Below are positions 61,631 through 64,000 of a DNA stretch of 64,000 nt, piece after piece. Source of the stretch: DATEOR01 sp963766725 (lineage in GTDB: Bacteria > Actinomycetota > Thermoleophilia > Gaiellales > Gaiellaceae); assembly GCA_963766725.1 (NCBI GenBank), contig CAVYBK010000019.1, forward strand, positions 1 through 64,000, in the 5' to 3' direction. A program made the position numbers and the translations under genes. The notes below the pieces were generated by a model. The model did not search any database and had not been told where the DNA came from. It was given only the letters and a program-made list of their open reading frames with translations. Each line of letters starts with the position of its first letter. The stretch's first letter is position 1.

Positions 61631-62545
61631 GTGAAGCTGGTACGCCGCCGCAAGGGGTTCAAGGGATCGGCTGCTGGCTACGATGAATCTGACGTGGGCC
61701 CATTCACTCCGCAGCGCGAGCCGGACTATCCGCTCTACGAGCCGGAGCCGCAGCGCGAGTACAAGCCGATCCATCCGGAGCCACGCTGGAAGGAGATCGG
61801 GAAGAAGCTGATCGCTCCGCTCGCGGCGATCGGCGCCCTCCTCGCGAAATTCAAGTTCCTCGCGCTCGCGCTCTTCAAGTTCAAGATCTTCGCGACCTCG
61901 GGAACGATGCTCGTCTCGATCGCGGCCTATGCGTGGATCTGGGGCTGGCGGTTCGCCGTCGGCTTCGTCCTTCTGATCCTCGTGCACGAGCTCGGCCACG
62001 TCTTCGAGCTCCGCCGCCAGGGCGTGCCGGCTTCGGCGCCGCTCTTCATCCCCTTCCTCGGCGCCGTCGTCGGGATGAAGCAGATGCCTGCGGATGCCTG
62101 GAAGGAAGCGCGCGTCGCGCTCGCCGGCCCGATCCTCGGCACCCTCGGCTCGGTGGTCGTCTGGGGCTTCGGCGAGGCGCTCGACTCCCCGTTTCTGATC
62201 GCGCTCGCCTTCACGGGCTTCTTCCTCAACCTCTTCAATCTGCTCCCCATCGTTCCGCTCGACGGAGGCCGCGCCGTGGCCGCTGTCCACCCGGCGCTCT
62301 GGGCCGTGGGCCTGGCCGGGCTCGTCGCGCTCGCCTTCTGGCACCCGAACCCGATCCTCATCCTGATCCTGGTTGTCGGCGCCGTCGAGCTCTGGCGCCG
62401 CTGGCGGGAGCGCGACTCCCCGGCGGCAGCCCTGTACTACAAGGTGACGACATCGCAGCGGCTCACGGCCGGAGCCGTGTACATCGGGCTCGCCGTGTTC
62501 CTCGCCGTCGCGATGACGGCGACCCACGTCGAGCGCACGTTCTAG
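61631..62545 (+). CDS. Site-2 protease family (M50) membrane protein
   Basis: 304 residues with GTG 61631; GTG 61604 is an alternative that would overlap the divergent gene's leader. The N-terminus is Pro/Tyr-rich (QREPDYPLYEPEPQREYKPI), followed by basic and hydrophobic segments. Zinc-protease signature is VHELGHVFELRR, with the third ligand region LLPIVPLDGGRAVAAVHPAL. Six or so helices. Rhomboid-like or SpoIVFB-like intramembrane cleavage is inferred; the substrate is unknown. Confidence 0.88.
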   Translation: MKLVRRRKGFKGSAAGYDESDVGPFTPQREPDYPLYEPEPQREYKPIHPEPRWKEIGKKLIAPLAAIGALLAKFKFLALALFKFKIFATSGTMLVSIAAYAWIWGWRFAVGFVLLILVHELGHVFELRRQGVPASAPLFIPFLGAVVGMKQMPADAWKEARVALAGPILGTLGSVVVWGFGEALDSPFLIALAFTGFFLNLFNLLPIVPLDGGRAVAAVHPALWAVGLAGLVALAFWHPNPILILILVVGAVELWRRWRERDSPAAALYYKVTTSQRLTAGAVYIGLAVFLAVAMTATHVERTF

Positions 62546-62546
62546 C

Positions 62547-63248
62547 TTGGACGACCGGCGGCTCCTCCAGAGCGACGACGGCGCCGAGCGCACGCACGTC
62601 GCCAAGATCGCGGACGAGTTCTTCGAAGGGTTCGAGGCGGTCTCGGGAATTGCCAAGCCCGCCGTCACGATCTTCGGCTCCGCCCGGGTCAGCGAGGACA
62701 ACCCGTACTACGCCGCCGCCGTAGACGTCGGCAAGCGCTTCGCGGAAGCGGGTTTCACCGTCGTCACGGGAGGCGGGCCGGGGGTCATGGAGGCCGCGAA
62801 CCGCGGCGCCCGTGAGGGTGGCGGACTCTCGGTCGGCTTCAACATCGAGCTGCCGCACGAGCAGGGCTCGAACCCCTATCTCGACGTCAACCTCACGTTC
62901 CATCACTTCTACGCCCGCAAGACGATGTTCGTGAAGGCCGCCGAGGGGTTCGTGATCTTTCCGGGAGGCTTCGGGACGCTGGACGAGCTCTTCGAGTCGC
63001 TCACGCTCATCCAGACGGGAAAGGTGGTGCACTTCCCGGTCGTCCTCTTCGACTCCGACTACTGGGAGGGGCTGATGCTCTGGGTACGGGGCCGACTCCT
63101 CCGTGAAGGGATGGTCTCCGAGGAGGACGTCGGCCTCCTGTACGTGAGCGACGACCCGGCGGAGACGGTGGCGACTGTCGTGGCCGGTTACGAGAACCGG
63201 CTCGCCGCGCAGCCGCCGACCTCCCCCGCCAAAGCCGACGCGCAGTAG
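62547..63248 (+). CDS. LOG-family (TIGR00730) Rossmann-fold protein
   Basis: 233 residues, TTG 62547, directly after the protease stop. Motifs: VTIFGSARVSEDNPYYAAAV, VVTGGGPGVMEAANRGAREG and IFPGGFGTLDELFESLTLIQ, which include the PGGxGTxxE active site of cytokinin-activating phosphoribohydrolases. Bacterial members hydrolyse nucleotide monophosphates to base plus ribose-5-phosphate. Often mis-named lysine decarboxylase. Confidence 0.92.
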   Translation: MDDRRLLQSDDGAERTHVAKIADEFFEGFEAVSGIAKPAVTIFGSARVSEDNPYYAAAVDVGKRFAEAGFTVVTGGGPGVMEAANRGAREGGGLSVGFNIELPHEQGSNPYLDVNLTFHHFYARKTMFVKAAEGFVIFPGGFGTLDELFESLTLIQTGKVVHFPVVLFDSDYWEGLMLWVRGRLLREGMVSEEDVGLLYVSDDPAETVATVVAGYENRLAAQPPTSPAKADAQ

Positions 63249-63261
63249 CTAGCTCGTTCGA

Positions 63262-63729
63262 CTAGCGAACGCGCTCGCCGGCGTTGACCTCGCCGCGCCA
63301 GCCGCCCGTCTCGGCGCCGCGCGACTCGATGAACTCCTTGAACCGCTCGAGGTCGCCCTTGACCTGGCGGCTGTCAGCGCCGAGAGCCGAGCCGAGCGCC
63401 TCCATCATGCCCTCGGTCTCGTGCTCCATCTCGACGGTGACCTTGGTCGTCGCCTCGTCGACCTTCTCGAAGAGCACGCGGCCGGAGTTGTAGTGGCCGT
63501 CGAGCGCACGCCAGGAGACGACCTCGTCCGGGCGCTGCTCGGTGATCTCGGCGTCCCACTCATGGCGCTTGCCGCCGATCTCGGCGACCCAGTGGAGATG
63601 CGTGTCGTCGGTCTGCGAGACCGCCTCGACGGCCTCCATGAAGCGCGGGAACTCCTCGAACTGCGTCCACTGGTTGTAGACGGTCGAGATGGGACAGTCG
63701 ACGGTGATCGATTCGGTGACAGATGCCAC
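63262..63729 (-). CDS. SRPBCC-family (polyketide cyclase-like) protein
   Basis: 155 residues from GTG 63729 with AGGAGGGGG upstream. Helix-grip fold: ITVDCPISTVYNQWTQFEEF, PRFMEAVEAVSQTDDTHLHW, KVTVEMEHETEGMMEALGSA and a C-terminal helix (SRQVKGDLERFKEFIESRGA). It matches small proteins often found near stress genes in Actinobacteria. The ligand is unknown. A short inverted repeat lies between its stop and the LOG stop (63255-63271). Confidence 0.87.
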   Translation of the reverse strand: MASVTESITVDCPISTVYNQWTQFEEFPRFMEAVEAVSQTDDTHLHWVAEIGGKRHEWDAEITEQRPDEVVSWRALDGHYNSGRVLFEKVDEATTKVTVEMEHETEGMMEALGSALGADSRQVKGDLERFKEFIESRGAETGGWRGEVNAGERVR

Positions 63730-63788
63730 GAAGACCCCCTCCTACGGTTGTTTTCGTCGTCTGGTGGGGGTACCCGCGAGGGGGTCGG

Positions 63789-64000
63789 CTAACCCTTGAA
63801 GCGGCGCACCAGCGCCCATGCGGCCGGCAGGAGCGCGCCGGCGAGGTACAGCTTGATCAGGTCGCCCACGACGAACGGGTAGAGGCCGGCCTCGAGGGTG
63901 TCCTCGAGCCCCGTGTCGATCTTCGCCGCGAGCCAGGGAAGCCCGAAGAGGTAGATGACGACGTTGCCGGAGAGCATCGCCGCGACCGCAGAGGAGAAGC
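63789..64000 (-). CDS. bioY: BioY biotin transporter substrate subunit (partial)
   Basis: The C-terminal 70 residues of a BioY protein; the 5' part lies beyond the window. Visible: MLSGNVVIYLFGLPWLAAKI, then LYPFVVGDLIKLYLAGALLP followed by AAWAL, which contains the conserved PF..GD..K block of the biotin-specific ECF component. It imports biotin, relevant to the biotin-dependent carboxylase encoded here. Confidence 0.88.
   Translation of the reverse strand, partial: FSSAVAAMLSGNVVIYLFGLPWLAAKIDTGLEDTLEAGLYPFVVGDLIKLYLAGALLPAAWALVRRFKG

Overview
The window is very GC-rich and densely coded, with many GTG/TTG starts and translationally coupled overlaps (ATGA, TGATG, GTGA). Gene content points to an actinomycete-like bacterium, most plausibly a Thermoleophilia (Gaiellales/Solirubrobacterales-like) lineage. 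The supporting genes are F420-type luciferase-like oxidoreductases, a MoaD-MoaE fusion, an acyl-CoA carboxylase with separate alpha, beta and epsilon-like genes, and the ffs-dnaX-ybaB-recR-lysC-asd block. The lineage is inferred from gene families, not from a marker gene; there is no rRNA in the window.

Layout. 1-6541: uppP (5' partial), a lysyl-oxidase-like lipoprotein, a secreted protein, an MscS channel, TauE/SafE, a universal stress protein, a broken DUF4239 gene and a membrane adenylate cyclase. 6542-12294: a looser accessory stretch of small stress-type proteins, decayed genes and hairpins, ending at tRNA-Val(CAC). 12392-18808: a broken secreted-protein gene, a broken LLM oxidoreductase, SRP RNA, then dnaX, ybaB, recR, lysC and asd. 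18858-27645 (minus): a phosphoesterase group, then pckA-sdhA-lipoprotein-sdhB-sdhE-LD-carboxypeptidase. 27699-31418: small genes and a xerC/xerD pair. 31415-40278: gltA, icd, mdh, a Lon-like protease, an aminotransferase and sucC/methyltransferase/sucD. 40344-42611: an Asp-rich short reading frame, a JmjC/cupin-4 oxygenase and a ferredoxin-like gene with an inverted-repeat operator. 42647-46744: the sulfate ABC operon and a divergent Rrf2 regulator. 46767-60315: acyl-CoA carboxylase subunits, pgsA, glpK, an NlpC/P60 hydrolase, a GGDEF/HD-GYP protein, two paralogous propeller-like proteins and methylmalonyl-CoA mutase. 60335-64000: moaD-moaE, an M50 protease, a LOG-family protein, an SRPBCC protein and bioY (partial).

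How it works together. pckA, sdh, gltA, icd, mdh and sucCD put most of the oxidative TCA cycle and its gluconeogenic exit into about 20 kb. Carboxylase subunits plus mutase supply succinyl-CoA from propionyl-CoA, which joins at sucCD/sdh. The succinate dehydrogenase is the SdhE (HdrB-like) type without a visible cytochrome b anchor. The sulfate operon and its Rrf2 regulator form a self-contained sulfur-uptake unit.

Caution. At least ten genes, including essential dnaX and lysC, are each interrupted by single-base shifts. Nearly all look like one extra base, so assembly or sequencing error is the simplest explanation. Coordinates for those genes span both halves.
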